From assembly GCA_023245865.1 (NCBI GenBank), contig JAHFJN010000001.1, positions 849,637 through 913,636 of the forward strand: a DNA stretch of 64,000 bases, written 5' to 3'. Positions within the stretch are counted from its first letter, which is position 1; the number at the start of each line of letters is the position of its first letter. The notes beneath the pieces are model-generated. The model was given only the letters and a program-made list of their open reading frames with translations. It ran no database searches and had not been told where the DNA came from. Below, piece after piece: positions 46,665-58,010 of the stretch. This DNA is from Candidatus Peribacteria bacterium (GTDB lineage: Bacteria; Patescibacteriota; Gracilibacteria; Peribacterales; Peribacteraceae). A program made the position numbers and the translations under genes.

Positions 46665-48947
46665 TCAAAACAATGGCAATTGCGCCGACTCTTTTTTGGC
46701 GCGCGTTTTCGGTGTGGTCGCTTCTCCCGTGCCAAACGTTGCAAGGTACTGTTGAATCCTGCGGCCGTACGCTTTTTCGTGGAGACGTTTGTCGAGGATC
46801 AGCACATCTCCGTCCGGTTTTCTCTGGCGGCAGAATGTGCGCAGCAGTCGGAAGAGTCGAGCCTCGACTCTGGGCATTGCATACGATTCAAAACCATTGC
46901 GCGTGTGATCGAACCTTTTACTGTAGACCATTTGATGCGGATGATCGAACGGCAGTGATTCGAGCACCAATCGATCGGCCGATCCTGCAGGAAGTTCTGT
47001 CCCTTCATACATCCACGGCGTCATCATGAGGATCACAGAACCTTCTGCCGCCAAAAATTCCGACTCCATCCGCCCCTGACCGCCGCTGAACCCCTGGCAG
47101 ATCAGCGTTACGTTTTTTGACTCGAGTGCTTCGGTATGTGCAATGAACATCTGCTCAATCGTACGTTTACTGCCGGCGAGAACGATGGATTTTCCTGTGG
47201 GGGGTTTTGTGAGGAAGGTGAGGAGAGACTGAGCTTCCGGGAATGAGACCGTCACGGGACAATCCAGAACCGAAAACGTCGTTGCAACCGTCTTCGTCTT
47301 TTGCGGCACGGTTTCTGTGAATCCCGCTTGCCCGCCCTGTGGTATGAGCATGGTCGTCCGGAAGCGACTGTAGAGGTATTCGTGAAGCAGCGGTCCCACA
47401 TACTCGGGCGCGGCGTGCATGAAGACGTTCCCGTTGCTCCACACTTCGATCCAAACGAGGTTGCCGTCAAGAATCTTTTTTTCAAGCAGTGCCCGAACAT
47501 GTAAAAGCTGTTCGCGCGTCTTTTCCGGGATGTCAGAACGTTGCAATAATTCTTCCACCTGCGCGCGTAAACCTTTCGTCTCGGGACGGTCGAGATCGAC
47601 TGCGGTGAGAGGGTGCATGTCCTCGCTTGCGCGCACTTTCTCGAGCCAGAGTGCGAGCAGATCCGTGAACTGCATGAGAGATGGATCATTCAGTGAAGCG
47701 GCGCGAAGTTCCTCAACGCTCACGTCATGACCGAACGCTTTCGTCGCGGTGTCTTCGAGCATCGATGCGTCATCAATGATGATGTGTGCGTCGGAGGTCA
47801 GCAGGCCGTGAGCTGCGTGCGCGGGATCCCGAATGAACGAGAGCAGTTGACGATGATCCAGAAGGAAGACGGGAGCATTTTTTTCGAATTGTTCCGTGTA
47901 GGCCGGTGCCAAGTCCGTACACGCAATCTTTCCATTCCACAGATCCTTCTCTCCTCCATGCAGCGCGATGTCGTGGCGTGTACGCGCAGGGAACCACGCG
48001 AGCTTGAGAGTGAGGGTCGATTCCTCGGCGCTGAATTTTTCTTGCGCGGCAAGAGCGGTCGCGGCTTCGGGATTGAGCAGCAGCCAAGGCGGGTGGATGA
48101 CGGTGAGATTGTGCGGCAATGAAAGTCGACTCAGGGCGTGTTCCAGATTTTTCACCGCGATCCACTGCACGGTTTTCGCATCGGCCGCCGCCGCATTGAT
48201 GACACACTGGAGCGTGTCCGGGTGCAGTCCTTCTTCGCAGAGCTGCACGGTGTTCTTAAGGGGAGCAGCAATCGCGAGCACGTTCTTCGTAGCGATCTCG
48301 CAGGAACGCGAAGGAGAATTCATCCACGGTGCAATGGTTTGAGTTTTCGTTGCAGGGAGAGCTTCGAAGAGCATGCGATATCCGGGCATACTTCGCTCCA
48401 TCACGCTTTTGGCAAGTGCGAGATCTTTTATGGGGAGCAGAAGGAGTCGTTCCCAGATGTGACCGAGCAGTTCGAGCGTTGCGCGCACATCCCCGAGCGC
48501 GCGGTGAGCAGGCTCATGACTGAGGCTGAGTGACGCACTCATGTACGCGAGCGAGTAACTGCGAAATTCCGGAAAGACGATGGATGCCAAGAGAGATGTA
48601 TCGACCCACGGTCGCTCGCTAAGATCGATCCCCTCACCCTTGAGCATTCCAATGTCGTACGCGAGGTTCTGCCCGACGAGGAGCGTGTCGCTTCCGATAT
48701 GTTCGATGATTTCTGCTCGTTTTTCCTCCATCGTCGGTTCTTTCATGAGCGCCTCCGGACGGATCCGCGTGAGCACCTGCACATGCGGTGGGATCTCGGT
48801 GTCGACGCGGAGCAACTGCTCGTAGGTATCCACAACCTTTCCATCAACAGAGCGCATCGACGCAAACTCAATCACGCGGTGGACCCGCGGGACAAACCCC
48901 GTCGTTTCGGTGTCAAGGACGGTGAAAGGGATCGGAGGGAGGCGCAT
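46665..48947 (-). CDS. DEDDh exonuclease fused to a degenerate DinG-like helicase
   Basis: 760 residues. Residues 1-170 form a DnaQ-like proofreading exonuclease with all DEDDh residues: VLDTETTG, GQNLAYDIGML, HRALGDVRAT. The rest resembles DinG, as in Firmicutes DnaQ-DinG fusions, but Walker A is missing, DEAH has become IDDAS, and the final GR motif is lost; MYEGTELPAGSADRLVLESLPF survives. The ATPase is therefore probably dead. The last five residues, QLPLF, are a textbook clamp-binding motif. TAAGAT lies six bases before the ATG. It may supply the proofreading that the DnaE PHP domain cannot. Confidence 0.85.
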   Translation of the reverse strand: MRLPPIPFTVLDTETTGFVPRVHRVIEFASMRSVDGKVVDTYEQLLRVDTEIPPHVQVLTRIRPEALMKEPTMEEKRAEIIEHIGSDTLLVGQNLAYDIGMLKGEGIDLSERPWVDTSLLASIVFPEFRSYSLAYMSASLSLSHEPAHRALGDVRATLELLGHIWERLLLLPIKDLALAKSVMERSMPGYRMLFEALPATKTQTIAPWMNSPSRSCEIATKNVLAIAAPLKNTVQLCEEGLHPDTLQCVINAAAADAKTVQWIAVKNLEHALSRLSLPHNLTVIHPPWLLLNPEAATALAAQEKFSAEESTLTLKLAWFPARTRHDIALHGGEKDLWNGKIACTDLAPAYTEQFEKNAPVFLLDHRQLLSFIRDPAHAAHGLLTSDAHIIIDDASMLEDTATKAFGHDVSVEELRAASLNDPSLMQFTDLLALWLEKVRASEDMHPLTAVDLDRPETKGLRAQVEELLQRSDIPEKTREQLLHVRALLEKKILDGNLVWIEVWSNGNVFMHAAPEYVGPLLHEYLYSRFRTTMLIPQGGQAGFTETVPQKTKTVATTFSVLDCPVTVSFPEAQSLLTFLTKPPTGKSIVLAGSKRTIEQMFIAHTEALESKNVTLICQGFSGGQGRMESEFLAAEGSVILMMTPWMYEGTELPAGSADRLVLESLPFDHPHQMVYSKRFDHTRNGFESYAMPRVEARLFRLLRTFCRQRKPDGDVLILDKRLHEKAYGRRIQQYLATFGTGEATTPKTRAKKESAQLPLF

Positions 48948-48969
48948 GTCCGCATCTTACCGCTCCTCG

Positions 48970-50124
48970 CTACTCGCTTATAGCTATTGTTTCAGTCGGT
49001 GGCTCGGCGGAGGCTGGTGCTTCGCCCCGCAGCTCCGCCAATTTCGCCTTGAAGGCGGGAAGCTCTTCGTAGTTGTACATGTCGAGTTCGTAGCCGGTGA
49101 GTTCGGTCGCGAGGCGGATGTTTTGGCCTTTCTTACCGATCGCCATCGGGCGCTGTGCTTCCTCCACGAACACCGCGGCGCGTTTCTTCACTTTTCTTCC
49201 CTGATCGTCCACTTGCTCCTGCTCGTTCACGATGATCACCGCGGAAATCGCGGCGGGCTGGAGTGCGGTCGAGATCAGTTTGATGGGGTCACTACTCCAC
49301 TCGAGCATGTCGACGCGTTCGCCGTTGATCTCTTCCATCACGGCCTGAATGCGCACGCCTTTTTGCCCGACGCACGCGCCGATCGGATCAATGCGCGGGT
49401 CTTTGCTGAGCACCGCGACTTTGCTGCGGAACCCCGCATCGCGAGCGATGCCCTTCACTTCGACATCGCCATTGCGGACCTCCGGGATTTCAAGCTCCAG
49501 AAGTTTCTTCACGAGCAGTGCGTGCGTGCGTGAGATCTTGAGCTGCGGACCTTTGCCCGTAAGTTCGACTTTCTCGAGGTACACGCGCAGCCGCTTGCCC
49601 GTGTAGTAGTGCTCACCGGGGATCTGCTCTCTCCAAGGTAAGCTGACCGTCATCCCTTCGATTTCGAGCGTGACCCAGTTCGGGTCCACTTTCGTGACGG
49701 TGGCCGTGAGGAGTTCATTCTCGCGGTCTTTGAATTTTTCGTACAAGCTCTGGCGCTCTGCCTCCTGCAGCTTCTGCAAGATCACCTGCTTCGCCGCCTG
49801 GGCCGCGATCCGCCCGTATTCGGCGGGCGTGACGTCGATCGTGATTTCATCACCCTCTTCGCTGTCGCGCTTGATCTTCTTGGCGTCACTCAAGCTGATT
49901 TCAAAGTTCTCGTTCTCGACCTCCGGCACCACCTCTTTCACGATCAAAATCCGCGGCATGTCGAGGCCTTCCTCCAGCTCCACGCGGATCTCCTGTTCCT
50001 TATTCCCAAAGTCTTTGCGGTACGCGGTCGCAATCGCCTGCTTCACGGCATCGAGCACCTGCTCGGCGCTGACGTTCTTTTCGGAACAGATTTGATTGAT
50101 GGCGGCGATGAAGGAGGCGCGCAT
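48970..50124 (-). CDS. nusA: Transcription termination/antitermination factor NusA
   Basis: RNA-polymerase-binding regulator of pausing and termination. 384 residues: NusA N-terminal domain (INQICSEKNVSAEQVLDAVKQAIATAY), S1 domain (LLTATVTKVDPNWVTLEIE), KH1 and KH2 (GACVGQKGVRIQAVMEEI, PMAIGKKGQNIRLATEL). No C-terminal acidic repeats. ATG at 50124 replaces a longer start. The leader is pyrimidine-rich with repeated TCTGGTTC and has TATACT near 50213. Confidence 0.95.
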   Translation of the reverse strand: MRASFIAAINQICSEKNVSAEQVLDAVKQAIATAYRKDFGNKEQEIRVELEEGLDMPRILIVKEVVPEVENENFEISLSDAKKIKRDSEEGDEITIDVTPAEYGRIAAQAAKQVILQKLQEAERQSLYEKFKDRENELLTATVTKVDPNWVTLEIEGMTVSLPWREQIPGEHYYTGKRLRVYLEKVELTGKGPQLKISRTHALLVKKLLELEIPEVRNGDVEVKGIARDAGFRSKVAVLSKDPRIDPIGACVGQKGVRIQAVMEEINGERVDMLEWSSDPIKLISTALQPAAISAVIIVNEQEQVDDQGRKVKKRAAVFVEEAQRPMAIGKKGQNIRLATELTGYELDMYNYEELPAFKAKLAELRGEAPASAEPPTETIAISE

Positions 50125-50258
50125 ACGAGGGAATAAGAGGAACCAGAAGAGTAAGAAGAACCAGAGGAAACACACCATTCCGATACTACGGAATAGTGCA
50201 AACTATGGGGAGTATAGCGGGGTTAACGTCATGCGCAAGGAAAAAACGCACAAGCCTT

Positions 50259-50474
50259 TCATCGAGCGGAAACGGCCTTCAGGGGCAAGCGACGCAAGGA
50301 CACGAGCATCCACACAAGGAAGATGATGGTGAAGGCGAAGGGCAGATGCACCGGCACGAGGAACTTGATGACGTTCAGAATCAGCGGGGGCGTCAGCCCA
50401 TAGAGGGAGAGGCGGTAGAGCTCATTGAACCGGTACTGACCACAGCGAATGCCATGAGAAAACGAGGAAGCCAA
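50259..50474 (-). CDS. Small membrane protein or gene remnant
   Basis: 71 residues from a TTG start, with two hydrophobic stretches (LTPPLILNVIKFLVPV and FAFTIIFLVWMLVSL). It looks like the C-terminal end of a larger membrane protein. The frame stays open upstream without a clear start or ribosome binding site. It may be a remnant; confidence is low. Confidence 0.35.
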   Translation of the reverse strand: MASSFSHGIRCGQYRFNELYRLSLYGLTPPLILNVIKFLVPVHLPFAFTIIFLVWMLVSLRRLPLKAVSAR

Positions 50475-50484
50475 TTCCCTGATT

Positions 50485-50520
50485 AATGAAAGGGTGGGGT
50501 CGTAGTGTACGGCCCCACCC
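50485..50520 (-). terminator. Terminator of the 50547-50999 gene
   Basis: Minus strand GGGTGGGG/CCCCACCC hairpin followed by TTTCATT. Confidence 0.6.
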
Positions 50521-50546
50521 TCGTGTACCTGCCGTCTTCATGAGAT

Positions 50547-50999
50547 TCATGAAGTTGCAGGTGTAAGGTTGCGCTCTTCCTGCCTCTCCTTGGCCGCTTG
50601 TGCCAAGGCAGCCAGTCGCTGTGCTTCTGCGATACGTCGACGTCGGCGAACTAGAAGCTGCTCGACTCGTACGCAAAGGAGCGCAGGCTCGAGTGGTGCA
50701 TGATCGCTGTTGCGGAATTGGTCATCGACGGGTATTCCTGCGAGTCTCTCGACACCGGCATCCCCCGCCAGGATGGCAATGCGCATACTGTGCGTTGGCA
50801 ATGGAGGTACCGAAGCGAGTTCTTCGAGAAGATCGAAGCCGCGGGCACAGGCTGTGTCCACAATGAGGCACTCGACACCACTGTAGTCTCGTGCCTTTGG
50901 TACGGCTTCAAGCCACTCGACACCGATACCCTTGCTGCTCAATGCCTCACGCAAATTGTCCCGCAGCCCTTCCGCTCCAATCAAAAGTAGGTTTATCAT
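50547..50999 (-). CDS. Receiver-like protein of unknown function
   Basis: 150 residues. The first 115 resemble a response-regulator receiver (INLLLIGAEGLRDNLREAL, CLIVDTACARGFDLLEEL), with an Asp at the phospho-acceptor position but without the full acidic pocket or conserved Lys. An Arg/Ala-rich helix follows. GGAGGAG just before the ATG is a strong ribosome binding site. It might be a degenerate receiver or an unrelated Rossmann-like protein. Confidence 0.5.
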   Translation of the reverse strand: MINLLLIGAEGLRDNLREALSSKGIGVEWLEAVPKARDYSGVECLIVDTACARGFDLLEELASVPPLPTHSMRIAILAGDAGVERLAGIPVDDQFRNSDHAPLEPALLCVRVEQLLVRRRRRIAEAQRLAALAQAAKERQEERNLTPATS

Positions 51000-51113
51000 T
51001 GTCTCCTCCTGCCCCTTCTAAAAATACCAGGTTCCGGATCCCGCGTCCGAACATCCAATCACCCTGTGATAGAGAAAGAGCGTAATGCCAGAATATTATT
51101 CTTTTAATTTTTG

Positions 51114-52037
51114 TCAAATGCCCTCCTTATTGGATTCGCTCAAGCCACGCAAAAATGCTTTGTAATGTCTCCCGCGCATCGTCGGCAGGCACGCAAGGAT
51201 ACGATACGCCCACAATTTCCAACCGCTCGGCATGCGCTCACGCATCCGCGGTTCGACCTTGGTGAGGTGGAGCAGTGACTTGCCCATCACTTCGATCCGC
51301 GCGAGGGAATCGTTGAGGTCGAGCTGATGGTAGTGGAGCGCCGTGGCATCAGGTTCGTAGAAAAGTTTCACGCCGCTATCGCGTAGTATTGTTCCCCAGA
51401 GCGTGTCCTCCCATCCGTAGAGGTCTCTGTCTTCGCGGAAAGGATGTGCACGGGCAACATCCGTCGGGAGACTGATGTGACTTGTGTACGTGAAGCGGTG
51501 TTGCAGGTCCGGCGGAATGAAATCATGCCGGTAGGGCAGGAGCATCGTGTACCCAAACTGCCACCCCGTTTCCTCCAGCCATCGCATCGCGGGGGTGATA
51601 GTTAAGCTGGGGTCCCAAGTGGTGAAGCCCAAAACAGCGATGAGCGATGAGCGATGAGCGGTTAGTATTCCGCGCTGATCGCTACTCGCTACTCGCTCGC
51701 CGCTCGCCGCGTGAGCGGCAAGGTGCACTTCACACGCATCCGGCGCAAGGAAAATATCATCGCCGATGAAGAGCGTGAGGGGGGCGGTCGCGTGCTGGAG
51801 GCCGAAGTTTCGCGCCACTCCTTGATGGGATTTGGGAATCTTGAAATAGTGAGTAGTGGGTAGTGAGTAGTGAGTAGTGTTTGAAAAAATCGACACTGTT
51901 TCTTCATCATCTTCTCCATCGTGCACGACAATCACCTCAAGCTCTGATGCGATCGTCTGCTTCGCGAGATGCTCGAGCGTGCGCTTGAGAATAGCGGGGC
52001 GCTTGTAGGTTGGGATGATGACGGAAAGTTGGGCCAT
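51114..52037 (-). CDS. Family 2 glycosyltransferase
   Basis: 307 residues. GT-A fold: LSVIIPTYKRPAILKRTLEHL, the DxD-like FIGDDIFL, and WEDTLWG near the catalytic base. Two repeats lie in frame: GTAGTGAGTAG tandem units (51849-51880), read as THYSLPTTHYF, and GCGATGA/GCTACTC tandem units (51637-51718), read as ERVASSDQRGILTAHRSS. Both sit between core motifs. TAGCAT lies seven bases before the ATG. Probably adds a sugar to a surface glycan. Confidence 0.85.
   Translation of the reverse strand: MAQLSVIIPTYKRPAILKRTLEHLAKQTIASELEVIVVHDGEDDEETVSIFSNTTHYSLPTTHYFKIPKSHQGVARNFGLQHATAPLTLFIGDDIFLAPDACEVHLAAHAASGERVASSDQRGILTAHRSSLIAVLGFTTWDPSLTITPAMRWLEETGWQFGYTMLLPYRHDFIPPDLQHRFTYTSHISLPTDVARAHPFREDRDLYGWEDTLWGTILRDSGVKLFYEPDATALHYHQLDLNDSLARIEVMGKSLLHLTKVEPRMRERMPSGWKLWAYRILACLPTMRGRHYKAFLRGLSESNKEGI
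51637..51718. repeat. GCGATGA / GCTACTC tandem repeats in the glycosyltransferase
   Basis: GCGATGAGCGATGAGC followed by CGCTACTCGCTACTCGC and GCCGCTCGCCGC. In frame. Confidence 0.65.
51849..51880. repeat. GTAGTGA tandem repeats in the glycosyltransferase
   Basis: Four GAGTAGTG-type units, in frame in the minus-strand gene. Confidence 0.65.
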
Positions 52038-52044
52038 GCGATGT

Positions 52045-52054
52045 ATGCTACTCT
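52045..52054. promoter_or_regulatory. Overlapping divergent -10 boxes of the glycosyltransferase and tsaB
   Basis: TAGCAT on the minus strand (52050-52045) and TACTCT on the plus strand (52049-52054) overlap by two bases. Only 26 bases separate the start codons. Confidence 0.5.
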
Positions 52055-52063
52055 AGACCTCTT

Positions 52064-52702
52064 ATGTCTTGCCATTCTCTTTTTCTCGATCTCGCCTCGC
52101 ACAATGGTTGCATTGCATGCGTCAGCGCCGATCGTGTCCTCGCATCGCGTGCGATCGATCATCGGATTGCAGATCACGAGCTGCTGCCCGCAGTCGAGGC
52201 GGTGCTTGCGGAGGCGGAGTGGACATATGAGAATCTCACGCATATTGCCTGTGTCACGGGGCCGGGAGGATTCACGAGTCTCAGAGTTGCGGTGACGCTC
52301 GCAAATACATTGAGTGATCAGTTGGGGGTACCGAGTGTGGGGATTCATTTGAGCGATGTGTATGCCGCGCGTGTCTTCCCTCTCCCCGCGGGAGAGGGTC
52401 AGGGTGAGGGGCTTCTCTGGCTCCATTCCACAAAAAAATCTTCCCTCTTCGCCCGCACGTTTGGTATCCAAGATTCAAAATGGAAGGAGCCGACGTTGAT
52501 TACCACTGAGGAGCTCATTGCTTACCGCTCATCGCTTGCCGCAGCATCATGGTGTGGCGAACTGATCCCCGACCATCAACCCCTCGTTGCGACGTTCCAA
52601 CCTGCCGCCCTCCTGCCCATCCAAGACGCCCTCCCCTCCTTCCTCGCCGCCCAAACCTACGAACACAAAATCCTCCAGCCGTGGTACGGCAGAGGGTGGT
52701 AG
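52064..52702 (+). CDS. tsaB: tRNA t6A synthesis protein TsaB
   Basis: Partner of TsaD in t6A formation. 212 residues of the ASKHA fold: SLFLDLASHNGCIACVSADR, ELLPAVEAVLAEA, and ITHIACVTGPGGFTSLRVAV-like HIACVTGPGGFTSLR. A CCCTCTCCC...GGGAGAGGG repeat (52378-52410) is read as FPLPAGEGQGEG in the middle of the protein, and two further repeat-like bits follow (GIQDSK, YRSSLAAAS). TACTCT lies nine bases before the ATG. secA begins 18 bases after the stop but has its own -10 box. Confidence 0.88.
   Translation: MSCHSLFLDLASHNGCIACVSADRVLASRAIDHRIADHELLPAVEAVLAEAEWTYENLTHIACVTGPGGFTSLRVAVTLANTLSDQLGVPSVGIHLSDVYAARVFPLPAGEGQGEGLLWLHSTKKSSLFARTFGIQDSKWKEPTLITTEELIAYRSSLAAASWCGELIPDHQPLVATFQPAALLPIQDALPSFLAAQTYEHKILQPWYGRGW
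52378..52410 (+). repeat. CCCTCTCCC...GGGAGAGGG repeat in tsaB
   Basis: Palindrome CCCTCTCCCC/GGGAGAGGG followed by TCAGGGTGAGGG. Its 33 bases keep the frame. Confidence 0.75.
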
Positions 52703-52720
52703 GGTATACTGCACCGACTC

Positions 52721-55462
<2,742 letters not shown>

Positions 55463-55466
55463 ATTT

Positions 55467-55506
55467 GTGTCATGGTGAGCGATGTCATCCTGAGCCTGTC
55501 GAAGGA
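55467..55506 (+). repeat. Double GTCATCCTGAGC-type repeat
   Basis: GTGTCATGGTGAGC followed by GTCATCCTGAGCCTGTCGAA, in the spacer after secA. Confidence 0.65.
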
Positions 55507-55550
55507 CGAATCATAAGAAATGTCATGGGAAGGATGTATAATCTTCCTCC

Positions 55551-56513
55551 ATGCCCCCCTCTCCGATCATCGGCCACGCACGCCAGCTCACGGAGCTCGC
55601 TTCGGATATCGAAAACAATAACATTGCCCACGCGTATTTGTTTGCGGGTGCAGCGCACCTTGGGAAGATGACCGTTGCCAAGTGGTTTTCGCGTGAACTT
55701 ATCATGGAAGGAAAAACGGACGAGGAGAAGAAGGGCATCGATCACGCACTCGAGAGGCTGCTCCACCCCGACCTGCTCGTGCTCGATCAATTGTGGATCG
55801 AGGATGTGTGCGAGGACTATGACGTGATCGCGCGGTCAACGAACGTGCCCCAGCAGCACCGGAGCAAGGCCCCGACCATGAAGACCGATACCATCTCCAT
55901 TGATGACATTCGGCAAGTGCAAGCGAGACTCCAGGAATCCGGCAGCGGGCAACATCGTTTTTGTCTGATCCGCAGTGTGGAGCGCATGCAGCCTGCGGCC
56001 GCGACATCGCTCTTAAAAATTCTGGAGGAACCTCCCGCGGGGCGGATCTTCATTCTCACGACGGAATCACTTTCTTCACTCCTCCCGACGATCGTTTCGC
56101 GCGCGCGGGTGATGCGTTTCGAGCGGGTGCACGACCGCGATATTGCGGCATCCTTTGGGGGAGTATCCGAAGAAGAGGCTCAGTTCATTCTGCATTTGGC
56201 GCAAGGAGCGCCCGGCACCGCCAAGCGGTTGCTCGGCGACCCCGATCGCCTGCGCGAGGAGCGCCTGCTCCACGAAAAGGCACTCTCTTTCTGGTCGACC
56301 ACGTCCCTTCTCGATCGACTGAAGATTCTCACGCCCCTCCACGAACGCGGGAAGGAATCGGACAGGTTTTTGCTGCACCTGAGCTTAGCCCTACGTGAGA
56401 TGCCCGCCATGAGTCACCATCAAGAACGCGCACTGATGGAACTCCTCCAGGGGCTCAAAACGAACGCTCATCGGCAGCTTTTGGCGCAGAACTTCGCGAT
56501 GCAGATTTCATAG
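55551..56513 (+). CDS. holB: DNA polymerase III delta' subunit
   Basis: Clamp-loader AAA+ subunit. 320 residues: IIGHARQLTELASDIENN, AYLFAGAAHLGKMTVA in the P-loop position (altered, as expected of a non-hydrolysing subunit), the ISIDDIRQVQ segment, LLKILEEPPAGRIFIL and the sensor TIVSRARVMRFE. The zinc-binding cysteines of typical delta' are missing. TATAAT lies eight bases before the ATG. Confidence 0.88.
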   Translation: MPPSPIIGHARQLTELASDIENNNIAHAYLFAGAAHLGKMTVAKWFSRELIMEGKTDEEKKGIDHALERLLHPDLLVLDQLWIEDVCEDYDVIARSTNVPQQHRSKAPTMKTDTISIDDIRQVQARLQESGSGQHRFCLIRSVERMQPAAATSLLKILEEPPAGRIFILTTESLSSLLPTIVSRARVMRFERVHDRDIAASFGGVSEEEAQFILHLAQGAPGTAKRLLGDPDRLREERLLHEKALSFWSTTSLLDRLKILTPLHERGKESDRFLLHLSLALREMPAMSHHQERALMELLQGLKTNAHRQLLAQNFAMQIS

Positions 56514-56607
56514 CAACGCCGCGGCCAGGAACGGCCGCTCCTGGGTGTAAAACCCCCGAGCAGCACCCCTTCGCGGGTGCGGCATTTTCAGCTATAATTC
56601 TCCGTCC

Positions 56608-57882
56608 ATGGACATCCGTTACCAGATCATCGGCGGCATCCCGCTCCAAGGTGACATCACGATCAGTGGATCCAAAAATGCCGCACTCCCGCTCATGGCG
56701 GGCAGCGTTCTTGTCTCCGGCGAAACGGTCCTCACAAATGTCCCGCGGCTGCGCGACACCGAATCGATGCTGCGGATTCTCGAATTCCTCGGTGCTGTGA
56801 CCACCTTTGAAAACGGCACGGTTCGCATCAACACCGAGCATCTGGAGAGTAAGCCGATTCCGGCGGAACTCGTTTCGAAACTCCGTGGGTCGATCGTGCT
56901 GCTTGGGCCACTACTCAGCCGTTTCGGGGTTGTGGAAATGAGTTACCCCGGGGGCTGTGTGCTCGGCAAACGCCCGGTGGAAGCGCACGTCGTGGCACTC
57001 GAGCAGATGGGTGCGCAGAATATGAGTACCGAGGAAGTGTTGCATCTCCAAGGAACGCTGAAGCCAAGTCACATCATCCTCCCGGAATTTTCCGTGACCG
57101 CGACCGAGAATGCGATTTTTGCAGCTGCACTGGTCCCGGGCGAAACGCGCATCGACTTGGCAGCGGCCGAGCCCCACGTCCAAGAAGTCGCGCGGATGGC
57201 CAAGAAGATGGGTGCAGAGGTGGAGGGCATCGGCACGCACACGCTCCTCATTCGCGGCAAGAAAAATCTCACGCCGACTTCTCACCGTGTGCCGTTCGAT
57301 TACCTCGAAGCGGGAGTCATGGTGATCGCGGCCATCCTCACGAAAGGAAAACTCCGCCTGCATGATGTCGATATCCACCAATTGCATCTCTTCCTCGACA
57401 CTCTGCGACGAAGCGGTGCCGTGTGGAAATATGCACCGGAGGAAAAGCAGCTTCTCGTTGATGGCGAGCTCTCGTTTCTCCATGCGATGCACATTCGCAC
57501 GAACATTCACCCGGGATTCCCGACCGATCTCCAGGCGCCGCTCGGTGTTGCGATGACGCAAGCGAAGGGTGTGAGCAGGGTCTTTGAGAGACTCTACGAG
57601 GGTCGCCTCGCATACCTGTACGAACTTGAAAAAATGGGCGCGCACGTGGAAATCCTCAATGCGCACCAGGCCTTGATCATCGGACCCACCCCTCTTCGCG
57701 GTCGCATGGTCGCAAGCAATGACATCCGCGCGGGCGCGGCGATGGTGCTCGCGGCACTCTGCGCCGAAGGTCAAACGACCATCACGGACGTTCGCTACAT
57801 CGAACGCGGCTACGATCGTCTCGATGAAAAACTCCGCAGCCTCGGTGCGAAGATTGAGAGGGTGGTGGTGGAAGATGCTTAG
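56608..57882 (+). CDS. murA: UDP-N-acetylglucosamine 1-carboxyvinyltransferase
   Basis: First committed step of peptidoglycan synthesis: transfers enolpyruvate to UDP-GlcNAc. 424 residues. ISGSKNAALPLMAGSVL holds the catalytic Lys; PGGCVLGKRPVEAH holds the fosfomycin-target Cys; the domain repeats are complete to the C-terminal GYDRLDEKLRSLGA. TATAAT lies nine bases before the ATG. Confidence 0.96.
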   Translation: MDIRYQIIGGIPLQGDITISGSKNAALPLMAGSVLVSGETVLTNVPRLRDTESMLRILEFLGAVTTFENGTVRINTEHLESKPIPAELVSKLRGSIVLLGPLLSRFGVVEMSYPGGCVLGKRPVEAHVVALEQMGAQNMSTEEVLHLQGTLKPSHIILPEFSVTATENAIFAAALVPGETRIDLAAAEPHVQEVARMAKKMGAEVEGIGTHTLLIRGKKNLTPTSHRVPFDYLEAGVMVIAAILTKGKLRLHDVDIHQLHLFLDTLRRSGAVWKYAPEEKQLLVDGELSFLHAMHIRTNIHPGFPTDLQAPLGVAMTQAKGVSRVFERLYEGRLAYLYELEKMGAHVEILNAHQALIIGPTPLRGRMVASNDIRAGAAMVLAALCAEGQTTITDVRYIERGYDRLDEKLRSLGAKIERVVVEDA

Positions 57883-58010
57883 AGCGAAATCCAAAGAAAC
57901 AAGAAGCAAGAGACCTGCCGGCAGGCAAGCAGAAACTTTCAAGGTTCAATAATATTGAGTTGACTGAATCTTGTTTGCATCTTGCATCTTTTATCTTGTA
58001 TCTTCTCTGT

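Noticed and set aside
50422-50676. 84-codon minus-strand frame
   Set aside because: Overlaps two better-supported elements (the terminator and the 50547 gene) and has no start signal.
56911-57942. 343-codon minus-strand frame over murA
   Set aside because: Shadow of murA; no start signal.
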